Of a stretch of DNA of 5,091 bases, positions 1-5,091 are shown piece by piece. The DNA is taken from assembly GCA_016194625.1 (NCBI GenBank), contig JACQBB010000242.1, forward strand, positions 1-5,091. Reading direction: 5' to 3'. How positions within the stretch are numbered: the first letter of the stretch is position 1; the number at the start of each line of letters is the position of its first letter. Below the pieces are notes generated by a model. The model was not told the DNA's origin. It did no database searches and saw only the letters and a program-made list of their open reading frames with translations. Source of the DNA: Elusimicrobiota bacterium (GTDB lineage: Bacteria; Elusimicrobiota; Elusimicrobia; UBA1565; UBA9628). The translations under genes and the position numbers were made by a program.

Positions 1-1
1 G

Positions 2-1588
2 GCGCCGATCGTCCCCGAGGACGCCGACCCGACCGTGCGCAACGCCGTCTCGATGGCCGAGAACCTGAAGATCACCGGCGCCGACCGCGTGCAGGCCGTC
101 GCGCAGAAGCGCTTCGGCGCGCCGGAGATGAACCCGTGGCGGCGCTTCAAGGCCGCGCTCGGCCTGGCGCCCGAGGAGGCGCCCCAGCCGCTGATCGCCG
201 TGGTGGACTCCGGCGCCGACGTGACCCATCCCCTGCTCAAGCGCGTGAAGGAGGTCAAGAACGCGACCTCCGGCGAGAACGTGGACGACATCGGTCACGG
301 CTCGTGGGTGACCAGCATGGTCCTGAACTACGCTCCGTGGGCCAAGAACGTCACGCACTACAAGACCTTCCTGAACGGCGGCGCGACGCTCGACGACATC
401 CTCAAGGCGCTGACGATGGCCGCCAACGACGGCAACCTGGTCATCTCCAACTCCTGGGGTTCCGACGACGGCGACCCGACCAGCCCGGACTCGGTCCTGG
501 TCCAGAAGCTGGCGTCCGAGGGCCACATCATGGTCTTCGCGGCCGGCAACGCGGGCCCCGGGGCGAACACCGTCGGCTCTCCGGCCATCATCCAATACAA
601 GGACGCGCAGACCGGCGCCATCCGCGTGCTGGCCGTGGCCGCCTCCGACCGCAACAAGAAGGTCGCCTTCTTCTCCTCGCGCGGCCCCGGCTCGCCCAAG
701 ACGAAGGGCAAGGACGGCTTCGCGCACCGGCCCGACCTGATGGGCGTGGGCTACAACACCGACGGCGCCTGGCCCGCCGCGCTGGGCGACGCCGACCGCA
801 CCGACCCCGTCGCCGGCCCGATCAAGGCGATCTCCGGCACCTCGATGTCCACCCCGTCCATCGCGGGCGCGCTGGCCCTGCTGATGATCGTGTTCGGCGT
901 GACCGCGAAGGGCGCCCGGCTCGACGCCGTGGTCAACGCGGTGATGTCCACGCTCGAGAAGACCGGCAAGAACTCTGCGGACGAGGAGGGCCAGGGCTTC
1001 ATCGACGTGGAAGCCGCCTACGAGCTCCTTTATAAGCAGTTCGACCCGGGCCAGACGCCGCCGACCGCGGTCCTGCGCTACCGCCAGCTGAAGGCCGACG
1101 CGAAGTCGATCGAGGAGTACGTCGACCCGCGCTCCGAGGCCAACGTCCTGGCCGGCCAGCCCGACGCGAAGATCGTGGATTCGATGCTGAAGGACCATCA
1201 GGCGATCGCCGCCGAGCTGAAGGCCCTCGAGGCCGAGTACCCGGCGATCGCCCACCAGTCCGCGGGCCCCGTCGCCCGCGCCTGGGCGCGCCTGACCGGG
1301 CGCGCGCCGGTCCCGGCGCACGTCGCCGAGTACCGCCGCCTCTCCGCGCTCGTCGCGCGCGAGGAGGCGGAGAACCGCGCCTTCCGCCGCGCGGCCGCCC
1401 AGCAGCCCGGCAAGCTCCGCGAGGAGATGCTGGCCCGCCTGGAGACCGAGATCGAGCCGCGCGGCGACGCCGACCGCGCCGCGCTGCGGGCGCTGCTGAC
1501 CGCGCACCCGCACGCCGAGTACGAGGCCGCCGGCTTCTTCGGCCGCTTGTGGCTGCGGCTGACGGGCCGCGCGCCCGAGCTTTCCTGA
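2..1588 (+). CDS. Subtilisin-family (S8) serine protease, 5' end outside the window
   Basis: This is a serine endopeptidase of the subtilase family. Residues are counted from the GTG at 35, but the frame is open to the window edge, so the true start and any signal peptide or propeptide lie upstream. The triad is complete: Asp58 in VVDSG, His88 in GHGSWV and Ser270 in GTSMSTP, with oxyanion Asn172 in AAGNAGPG. The catalytic fold appears to end near residue 332, after the typical GxGxxDVxAAY segment at 319-329. A further 185 residues follow, rich in Ala, Arg and Glu and probably helical. They contain two diverged copies of one module, each ending in a W-x-R-L-T-G-R-A-P motif (417-425 and 506-514). 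Location is unknown because the N-terminus is missing; no membrane anchor is seen at the C-terminus. The receiver gene starts 11 bp after the stop. Family assignment is firm; the substrate is unknown. Confidence 0.93.
   Translation, partial: APIVPEDADPTVRNAVSMAENLKITGADRVQAVAQKRFGAPEMNPWRRFKAALGLAPEEAPQPLIAVVDSGADVTHPLLKRVKEVKNATSGENVDDIGHGSWVTSMVLNYAPWAKNVTHYKTFLNGGATLDDILKALTMAANDGNLVISNSWGSDDGDPTSPDSVLVQKLASEGHIMVFAAGNAGPGANTVGSPAIIQYKDAQTGAIRVLAVAASDRNKKVAFFSSRGPGSPKTKGKDGFAHRPDLMGVGYNTDGAWPAALGDADRTDPVAGPIKAISGTSMSTPSIAGALALLMIVFGVTAKGARLDAVVNAVMSTLEKTGKNSADEEGQGFIDVEAAYELLYKQFDPGQTPPTAVLRYRQLKADAKSIEEYVDPRSEANVLAGQPDAKIVDSMLKDHQAIAAELKALEAEYPAIAHQSAGPVARAWARLTGRAPVPAHVAEYRRLSALVAREEAENRAFRRAAAQQPGKLREEMLARLETEIEPRGDADRAALRALLTAHPHAEYEAAGFFGRLWLRLTGRAPELS
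1070..1576 (+). repeat. Two diverged tandem modules in the protease C-terminal extension
   Basis: Protein residues about 346-425 and 430-514 of the S8 protease (counted from the GTG at 35) align as two copies of an approximately 80-85-residue module. Matching points in order are V-x-x-Y-R-x-L-x-A (346-354 and 430-438), a Q-x4-x-M-L region (375-385 and 456-466, with K379/K460), L-[KR]-A-L (395-398 and 484-487), and A-G-x3-R-x-W-x-R-L-T-G-R-A-P (410-425 and 499-514). Only the last motif is strongly conserved; the spacing shifts by a few residues in the middle. The alignment was made by eye. Confidence 0.6.
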
Positions 1589-1599
1589 GAGACCAGACC

Positions 1600-2001
1600 A
1601 TGACCTCCACCATGCCGATGTTCATCGTCGAGGACGACGACCACTTCCGCGAGACCTTCATCGACGTCATGTCGCTGAAGGGCGTCGAGGTCGAGGGCGC
1701 GCGCAACGGCGACGAGGCGATCAAGGCGCTGAAGCAGGCGCACCCGTCGGTCATCATCATGGACGTCCAGCTGCCCGACGTGCACGGCTTCGACCTGTGC
1801 AAGAGGGTCAAGCGCCTGGAGGGCTACCAGGACACGCCGGTGATCTTCGTCTCCGCCTCGACGCAGTACTCCGACCCCCGCGACCGCGACGAGGGCATCC
1901 AGGCCGGGGCCTCGCAGTTCCTGCCCAAGCCGATCAGCGTCGAGCGCCTGTGGTCGGCGATCGAGTCCGTGCTGGCCGGCGCCCGCCGCCGCCCGAGCTG
2001 A
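1600..2001 (+). CDS. Stand-alone response-regulator receiver domain protein
   Basis: This is a 133-residue CheY-like receiver, which takes a phosphoryl group from a histidine kinase or phosphotransfer protein and signals by changing shape. Visible family residues are the acidic pocket Glu11/Asp12 (VEDDD), phosphoacceptor Asp55 in IIMDVQLPD, switch Ser85 in FVSAS, and Lys110 in LPKPI. The receiver fold fills the whole protein and there is no DNA-binding or enzymatic output domain, only a short basic tail (RRRPS). The ATG at 1600 is chosen because it lies just after the upstream stop behind a weak purine-rich GAGAGA (1587-1592) and gives a normal N-terminus; ATG 1612 is an alternative. The frame stays open upstream into the protease gene, but that stretch is not receiver-like. 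No kinase is in the window. The 11-bp gap after the protease suggests co-transcription. It could be a CheY/Spo0F-like relay protein or an adaptor; the output is unknown. Confidence 0.92.
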   Translation: MTSTMPMFIVEDDDHFRETFIDVMSLKGVEVEGARNGDEAIKALKQAHPSVIIMDVQLPDVHGFDLCKRVKRLEGYQDTPVIFVSASTQYSDPRDRDEGIQAGASQFLPKPISVERLWSAIESVLAGARRRPS

Positions 2002-2004
2002 CCC

Positions 2005-2024
2005 CGGCCGCGCCGCGGCCGTTT
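2005..2024 (+). terminator. Possible weak intrinsic terminator after the receiver gene
   Basis: An 8-bp perfect inverted repeat (CGGCCGCG, one central base, CGCGGCCG; 2005-2021) starts four bases after the receiver stop codon and is followed by only three T residues. In RNA the innermost pairs would open to give a minimal loop. Position and stem strength fit a terminator between two transcription units, but the short T run makes this uncertain, and GC palindromes arise easily at this base composition. Confidence 0.4.
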
Positions 2025-2054
2025 CGTCCCGTCCCTGCGGTTCCGCCGCGTTAT

Positions 2055-2085
2055 TTGCTTGCGTAACCCGTGTAGTAATGATAAT
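2055..2085 (+). promoter_or_regulatory. Candidate promoter in an AT-rich island before the beta-barrel genes
   Basis: The stretch 2050-2089 is much richer in A/T than anything nearby. It contains GATAAT at 2080-2085 as the best -10 candidate. Possible -35 elements are TTGCTT at 2055-2060 (19-bp spacer) or TTGCGT at 2059-2064 (15-bp spacer); neither spacing is ideal. The hexamer ATTTGC occurs at 2053-2058 and again at 2084-2089, a 31-bp period, which could be a regulator site. The island lies between the candidate terminator and a strong ribosome binding site, the expected place for a promoter. The exact boxes are uncertain. Confidence 0.45.
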
Positions 2086-2112
2086 TTGCGGGTGACGCCG
2101 CCGTATCCTGCG

Positions 2113-2120
2113 AAGGGAGG
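2113..2120 (+). promoter_or_regulatory. Strong ribosome binding site of the first beta-barrel gene
   Basis: AAGGGAGG ends six bases before the ATG at 2127. It is a near-ideal Shine-Dalgarno match and supports that start, as does the signal peptide that begins directly at that Met. Confidence 0.85.
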
Positions 2121-2126
2121 ACTCGA

Positions 2127-2909
2127 ATGAGGAAGATTCTCGCGCTCGCCGCGCTCGCGTGCCTGATGCTCGCCGCGGCTCCGGCTCACGCCGATGAGGA
2201 AGTCCAGGTCGGCAAGGACGCCTTCATGTCCGTCGGCATGAAGTTCTGGGTCAACAGCTGGCAGACCAACCTGACCGGCAACTCGGGCAAGAACTGGACG
2301 ATGCTGACCGAGGGACCCCAGCTCGGCTACATCCCGAACCTCTCCTTCAAGTACAAGCAGCTGCTCCTCGCCGGCTCCTTCATGGCGACCAGCGACTACA
2401 AGTTCCCTCAGGAATCCTTCTACAACGGCGCGGGCACCCTGTACACGCTGAACATCAAGGGCACGCGCCAGGAGGCCGACTTCAACGTGGGCTTCTACGT
2501 GCACCCGTCGGTGGCGCTGACGATGGGCTACAAGGGCATCACCGAGAAGTTCACGGTGGTCAACTCGATCAGCGGCACCAGCACCAACTCGGTGTACCTG
2601 AACGGCGTGACCTTCGGCATCGCGGGCTCGGCCCCGATCGGCTCCGGCTGGTCGGTGTACGGCAGCGGCGCGGGCGGCCCGATGTTCGTGACCTACACCC
2701 CGGCCTCCACCTACACGGACTCCGCGATCTACGAGGCCTCCGAGCTCGGCCTGGCGTACCGGCCGATCCCGAACCTCTCGCTGACCGGGGGCTACAAGTT
2801 CCAGCTCATCCAGACCAAGATCAACTCGCTGAACTCGACGGCCTACTCGGCCCTGCCCCGCAACGAGGTCACGCGCGGGTTCATGCTCGGCGCCAACTAC
2901 ACGTTCTGA
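2127..2909 (+). CDS. Putative outer-membrane beta-barrel protein, paralogue 1
   Basis: This is a 260-residue exported protein. It has a Sec signal peptide with a short basic start (MRK), a hydrophobic core and a signal peptidase I site after Ala22 (AHA/DEE). The mature part is rich in Gly, Tyr, Ser and Thr, with alternating polar and hydrophobic residues as in amphipathic strands, and it ends in NYTF. A terminal Phe preceded by alternating aromatic or hydrophobic residues is the usual signal for outer-membrane barrel assembly. Landmarks shared with the next gene are W41-x-N43-x-W45-x-T47, PNLSFKYK (70-77), DYKFP (90-94), YEASE (202-206) and a GYKFQ strand. No known porin or enzyme family is recognised, and no catalytic motif is seen. 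Its length suits a small barrel of roughly 8-12 strands (inference). It follows a candidate promoter and is probably first in a three-gene operon. A pore, receptor or structural role cannot be told apart here. Confidence 0.8.
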   Translation: MRKILALAALACLMLAAAPAHADEEVQVGKDAFMSVGMKFWVNSWQTNLTGNSGKNWTMLTEGPQLGYIPNLSFKYKQLLLAGSFMATSDYKFPQESFYNGAGTLYTLNIKGTRQEADFNVGFYVHPSVALTMGYKGITEKFTVVNSISGTSTNSVYLNGVTFGIAGSAPIGSGWSVYGSGAGGPMFVTYTPASTYTDSAIYEASELGLAYRPIPNLSLTGGYKFQLIQTKINSLNSTAYSALPRNEVTRGFMLGANYTF

Positions 2910-2947
2910 GCTGAGAGATGACCATGACCACCAACCACGATTCCGTC

Positions 2948-2954
2948 AGGGGGA
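2948..2954 (+). promoter_or_regulatory. Ribosome binding site deciding the start of the second beta-barrel gene
   Basis: AGGGGGA lies eight bases before the ATG at 2963. It favours 2963 over the in-frame ATG at 2918, which would add 15 mostly polar residues ahead of the signal peptide and has only a weak GAGAG upstream. Confidence 0.7.
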
Positions 2955-2962
2955 CCGATCCG

Positions 2963-3739
2963 ATGAGGAAGAATCTCATGCTCGCCGCGCTCTCGTGCCT
3001 CGTCCTGCTCGCCGCCGCGAGCCCGGCGCGCGCCGACGAGTCCGTCCAGCTCGCCAAGGACTTCTCGATGACGGTCGGCTACAAGCTGTGGCTGAACACC
3101 TGGGAGACCGCCATCCCGTCGTACACGAACGGCGGCAGCCACGTGAACGCGATCACCGCCGGCCCGGTCGCGGCGTCCGTGCCGAACCTGTCGTTCAAGT
3201 ACAAGCGGTTCCTGCTGTCGGGCAGCTACATGTTCACGCCCGACTACAAGTTCCCGGCCTTCCGCGACACGTTCGTGTCGGGCGGCGTCGGCTTCACCAC
3301 CGCCGACCGCGTGTTCACCGCCTCCCGCAAGGAGTCGGACATCAACCTGGGCTACTACATCTCGCCCAACCTGGTCGCGACGGTCGGCTACAAGAACGTC
3401 GAGCAGAAGTACCAGGAGAAGATCGGCACCGTGACGCTGGCCGCGACGAAGACGCACTACAACGGCGTCACCGCCGGCATCGGCGGCTCGGCCGGCATCG
3501 GCGCGGGCTTCGCGCTGTACGGCAACGCGGCGGGCGGCCTGATGCAGGCGTCCTACACGCCGTCGTCCTCGCACGACACCGCGCTGTACGAGGCGTCCGA
3601 GGTCGGCCTGGCCTGGCACCACGAGGGCTTCGGCGCCTCGCTCGGCTACAAGTTCCAGTACCTGACGACCCGCAACCCGGGCATCGTCGCCGCCGACGTC
3701 TCGCGCGGCTACATGGCCGGCCTCAGCTACACCTTCTAG
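2963..3739 (+). CDS. Putative outer-membrane beta-barrel protein, paralogue 2
   Basis: This is a 258-residue exported protein clearly homologous to the gene before it, so the pair is a tandem duplication. The signal peptide (MRKNLMLAAL onwards) has a likely signal peptidase I site after Ala24 (ARA/DES). Matching landmarks are W43-x-N45-x-W47-x-T49, PNLSFKYK (74-81), DYKFP (94-98), YEASE (209-213), GYKFQ and a C-terminal SYTF that fits the barrel-assembly signal. Loops differ in length and sequence, especially residues 50-65 and the region before the last strand, as expected if the exposed parts have diverged. The start at 2963 is chosen for its ribosome binding site and signal peptide; an in-frame ATG at 2918 would add 15 residues. 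It lies 53 bp after paralogue 1 and 16 bp before the caspase-like gene, so co-transcription is likely. Function is unknown beyond probable outer-membrane location. Confidence 0.8.
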   Translation: MRKNLMLAALSCLVLLAAASPARADESVQLAKDFSMTVGYKLWLNTWETAIPSYTNGGSHVNAITAGPVAASVPNLSFKYKRFLLSGSYMFTPDYKFPAFRDTFVSGGVGFTTADRVFTASRKESDINLGYYISPNLVATVGYKNVEQKYQEKIGTVTLAATKTHYNGVTAGIGGSAGIGAGFALYGNAAGGLMQASYTPSSSHDTALYEASEVGLAWHHEGFGASLGYKFQYLTTRNPGIVAADVSRGYMAGLSYTF

Positions 3740-3747
3740 AGGGAGGA
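3738..3747 (+). promoter_or_regulatory. Ribosome binding site of the caspase-like gene, overlapping the upstream stop
   Basis: AGAGGGAGGA begins inside the TAG stop of paralogue 2 and ends eight bases before the ATG at 3756. The overlap leaves no room for a separate promoter in the gap and supports translation from the same transcript. Confidence 0.8.
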
Positions 3748-3755
3748 AGCCGCCG

Positions 3756-4982
3756 ATGAAGAACGCGAGAGCCCGGTCCGGAAGGCTCGCGGTCCTCGTC
3801 TTGGCGGCTTCTCTCTTGTCCGGGGCGGCGCTCGCGGATCCCGGGCCGAAGGACGGCGTGGACACGCCGCCCGACTTCGGGCTGGCGCCGCGCGAGCACG
3901 ACGTCGCGGTGGTCATCGGCATCGAGAAGTACCGCGACATCGAGGCGCCGTCCACCTACTCGGCCGAGGACGCCGAGCTGATGAAGGGCTACCTGAAGGC
4001 GCTCGGATTCCGCGAGACGAACATCCGCCTGCTGACCAACGACCGCGCGACGCTGACCGACTTCCGCAAGACGATCGAGCGCTGGCTCCCGGACAACGCG
4101 AAGCCCGACGGGAAGGTGTTCTTCTACTACTCCGGCCACGGCTCGCCGGACTTGTCCGACCCCGAGCATCCGCGCGCCTACCTGCTCCCGTACGACGGCG
4201 ACGCCAGCGACCTGGGCAGCACCGGCTATCCGATCGAGCGCCTCTACGACAAGCTGGGCAAGCTGCCGGCGTCGGAAGTCATCGTCGTGCTGGACTCGTG
4301 CTTCTCCGGCGCGGGCGGCCGTTCGGTGCTGGCCAAGGGCGCGCGCCCGCTGGTCAGCAACATCGTCCCCGTCGGCGCGATCGCGGCGAAGATGGCCGTG
4401 CTGACCGCCACCCAGCCGAACCAGATCTCGACCTCGTCGCCGGACAAGAAGCACGGCGTGCTCACCTACCGGTTCCTGGAGGCCCTGCGCGGCGGCCAGG
4501 CCGGGCTCGTGCAGATCTACAAGAAGATCAAGCCGGTCGTCGAGGACGACGCCCACTCGCTGGGCGTCAGCCAGAGCCCGAACCTGATGCTGGGTTCCGC
4601 GACGAACACGAGCGCGTTCGCGCTCGCGACCGACCTCGACATCGCGCTGGCCAAGAAGAAGAAGGAGGAGGCCGAGAAGCTCGAGGCGGCGAGGAAGGAG
4701 GAGGAGGCGAAGCGCGCCGCCGAATCCCAGCGCCTGGCCGACGAGGCGAAGCGCATGGAGGAGGAGAAGAAGCGCATCGCCGCCGCGCAGGAGGAGGCCG
4801 ACCGCAAGCACCGCGAGGAGGTCCAGCGCCTGCAGCGCGAGGCCGACGAGAAGGCGGAGCGCCTGCGCCGCGAGGCAGAGGAGCGCGACCGCCGCCAGCG
4901 CGAGGAGTTCGAGCGCGAGAAGCGCCGCCTCGAGCGCCAGCAGAAGCGCGAGGAGCCGACGTTCGTCCCGCCGACGTTCTGA
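3756..4982 (+). CDS. Secreted caspase-like (C14) cysteine protease with long charged helical tail
   Basis: This 408-residue protein belongs to the caspase/metacaspase-like clan. Residues 1-27 form a signal peptide with a likely cut after Ala27 (ALA/DPG), so the enzyme should act in the periplasm or outside. The caspase-like domain spans about 46-285: a first strand VAVVIGIEKY (50-59), catalytic His128 in YYSGHGS, and catalytic Cys182 in LDSCFSG. Asp180, two residues before the Cys, and Asp147 are acidic, as in metacaspases and orthocaspases that cut after Arg or Lys; that preference is inferred here. Residues 300-400 are an almost unbroken run of Lys, Arg, Glu, Ala and Gln, predicted to be a long single helix or coiled coil, similar in composition to TolA-type spacers. 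The protein ends in PTFVPPTF. It is the last gene of the putative barrel operon. The substrate is unknown. Confidence 0.9.
   Translation: MKNARARSGRLAVLVLAASLLSGAALADPGPKDGVDTPPDFGLAPREHDVAVVIGIEKYRDIEAPSTYSAEDAELMKGYLKALGFRETNIRLLTNDRATLTDFRKTIERWLPDNAKPDGKVFFYYSGHGSPDLSDPEHPRAYLLPYDGDASDLGSTGYPIERLYDKLGKLPASEVIVVLDSCFSGAGGRSVLAKGARPLVSNIVPVGAIAAKMAVLTATQPNQISTSSPDKKHGVLTYRFLEALRGGQAGLVQIYKKIKPVVEDDAHSLGVSQSPNLMLGSATNTSAFALATDLDIALAKKKKEEAEKLEAARKEEEAKRAAESQRLADEAKRMEEEKKRIAAAQEEADRKHREEVQRLQREADEKAERLRREAEERDRRQREEFEREKRRLERQQKREEPTFVPPTF
4653..4955 (+). other. Region coding for a 101-residue charged helix
   Basis: Residues 300-400 of the caspase-like protein contain almost no Gly or Pro and alternate blocks of acidic and basic residues (for example KKKKEEAEKLEAARKEEE at the start). 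The lower-complexity DNA is GAG/AAG/CGC-rich. If fully helical it would reach about 15 nm (101 residues at 0.15 nm each), long relative to periplasmic width. The heptad pattern is not strict, so a single alpha-helix is as likely as a coiled coil. Confidence 0.75.
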
Positions 4983-4992
4983 CCCGCGCGGC

Positions 4993-5022
4993 TTGACGCT
5001 CGCCCGTCGGGCCTGCTATCAT
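4993..5022 (+). promoter_or_regulatory. Sigma-70-type promoter of the thioredoxin gene
   Basis: TTGACG (4993-4998) matches five of six consensus -35 bases. TATCAT (5017-5022) matches five of six -10 bases after an 18-bp spacer, and TGC just before it makes an extended -10. Transcription would start near 5029, giving a leader of roughly 25-30 bases. A 5-bp dyad (GCCCG, T, CGGGC; 5002-5012) sits in the middle of the spacer. This gives the thioredoxin gene its own transcription start, separate from the caspase operon. Confidence 0.75.
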
Positions 5023-5055
5023 CGATTCAAGCCGTTCCCCCTTGGAGACACTCCG

Positions 5056-5091
5056 ATGGCCGAGATCCAGCTGACCGACGATTCTTTCGAC
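5056..5091 (+). CDS. trxA: Thioredoxin, first 12 codons only
   Basis: Only MAEIQLTDDSFD is present before the window ends. The segment LTDDSFD is the characteristic first helix and turn of bacterial thioredoxin 1; the E. coli protein has the same seven residues near its start. Thioredoxin reduces protein disulfides in the cytoplasm through a WCGPC motif, which lies beyond the edge and cannot be checked. A ribosome binding site (GGAG, 5044-5047) lies eight bases upstream and a good promoter lies just before it. No signal peptide is seen, which fits a cytoplasmic thioredoxin. A thioredoxin-domain relative is the main alternative. Confidence 0.75.
   Translation, partial: MAEIQLTDDSFD

Noticed and set aside
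1029..1035. TTTATAA inside the protease gene as a possible internal promoter
   Set aside because: It is simply Leu-Tyr-Lys codons in a conserved part of the protein, with no partner -35 box and no gene start nearby.
1549..1599. Upstream extension of the receiver gene into the end of the protease gene
   Set aside because: The frame is open but the sequence is Arg/Ala-rich and not receiver-like; ATG 1600 gives a standard receiver N-terminus.
999..1811. Reverse-strand frame of 270 codons across the protease-receiver junction
   Set aside because: The product is mostly Arg/Ala/Gly/Ser low complexity, crosses two well-supported forward genes, and lacks any motif.
2127..3040. Cys12 in both barrel signal peptides as a possible lipoprotein cysteine
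   Set aside because: It lies inside the hydrophobic core, too close to the N-terminus, and the residues before it (ALA and ALS) are a poor lipobox. Good signal peptidase I sites follow at residues 22 and 24.
2897..3955. Long reverse-strand open frame of 352 codons opposite the second barrel gene
   Set aside because: High-GC codon bias leaves the opposite strand open. The translation is Arg/Val/Gly/Ala-rich low-complexity sequence with no domain, while the forward frame gives a clear signal peptide and barrel features.
3723..4811. Long reverse-strand open frame of 362 codons opposite the caspase-like gene
   Set aside because: It is the antisense shadow of a gene with intact catalytic motifs; its Leu/Arg/Val-rich product shows no recognisable fold.
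4653..4955. Purine-rich GAG/AAG stretch as a DNA repeat array
   Set aside because: There is no fixed repeat unit; the composition follows from the Glu/Lys/Arg-rich helix it encodes.

Overview
The window is very GC-rich (G/C strongly preferred at third codon positions). It reads as a bacterial segment with five same-strand genes and a sixth starting at the right edge. Two products look like outer-membrane beta-barrels with classical signal peptides and C-terminal Phe, so a Gram-negative (diderm) bacterium is the natural reading. The sequence does not fix the phylum. A high-GC proteobacterial, myxococcal or Elusimicrobiota-like genome would all fit. No RNA gene, insertion sequence, CRISPR array or integration scar is visible.

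Layout, left to right. (1) A subtilisin-family (S8) serine protease cut by the left edge, with intact Asp/His/Ser triad and a C-terminal extension made of two diverged copies of one module. (2) 11 bp later, a stand-alone response-regulator receiver domain with no output domain; the two look co-transcribed. (3) A 125-bp gap with a GC hairpin (possible terminator) and then an AT-rich island (probable promoter). (4, 5) Two paralogous beta-barrel proteins in tandem. (6) 16 bp after the second barrel, a secreted caspase-like (C14) cysteine protease ending in a long, highly charged helix. (7) A 73-bp gap with a well-formed sigma-70-type promoter, and then the first 12 codons of a thioredoxin.

Likely transcription units are protease-receiver, barrel-barrel-caspase, and thioredoxin. 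The middle unit is the most unusual part: a caspase-like protease predicted to be exported, with a rod-like tail, encoded with two duplicated outer-membrane proteins. All three of its products end in Thr-Phe. A working hypothesis is an envelope-located proteolytic module in which the caspase-like protein acts near or on the barrel proteins. That function is inference from gene order and sequence features only.
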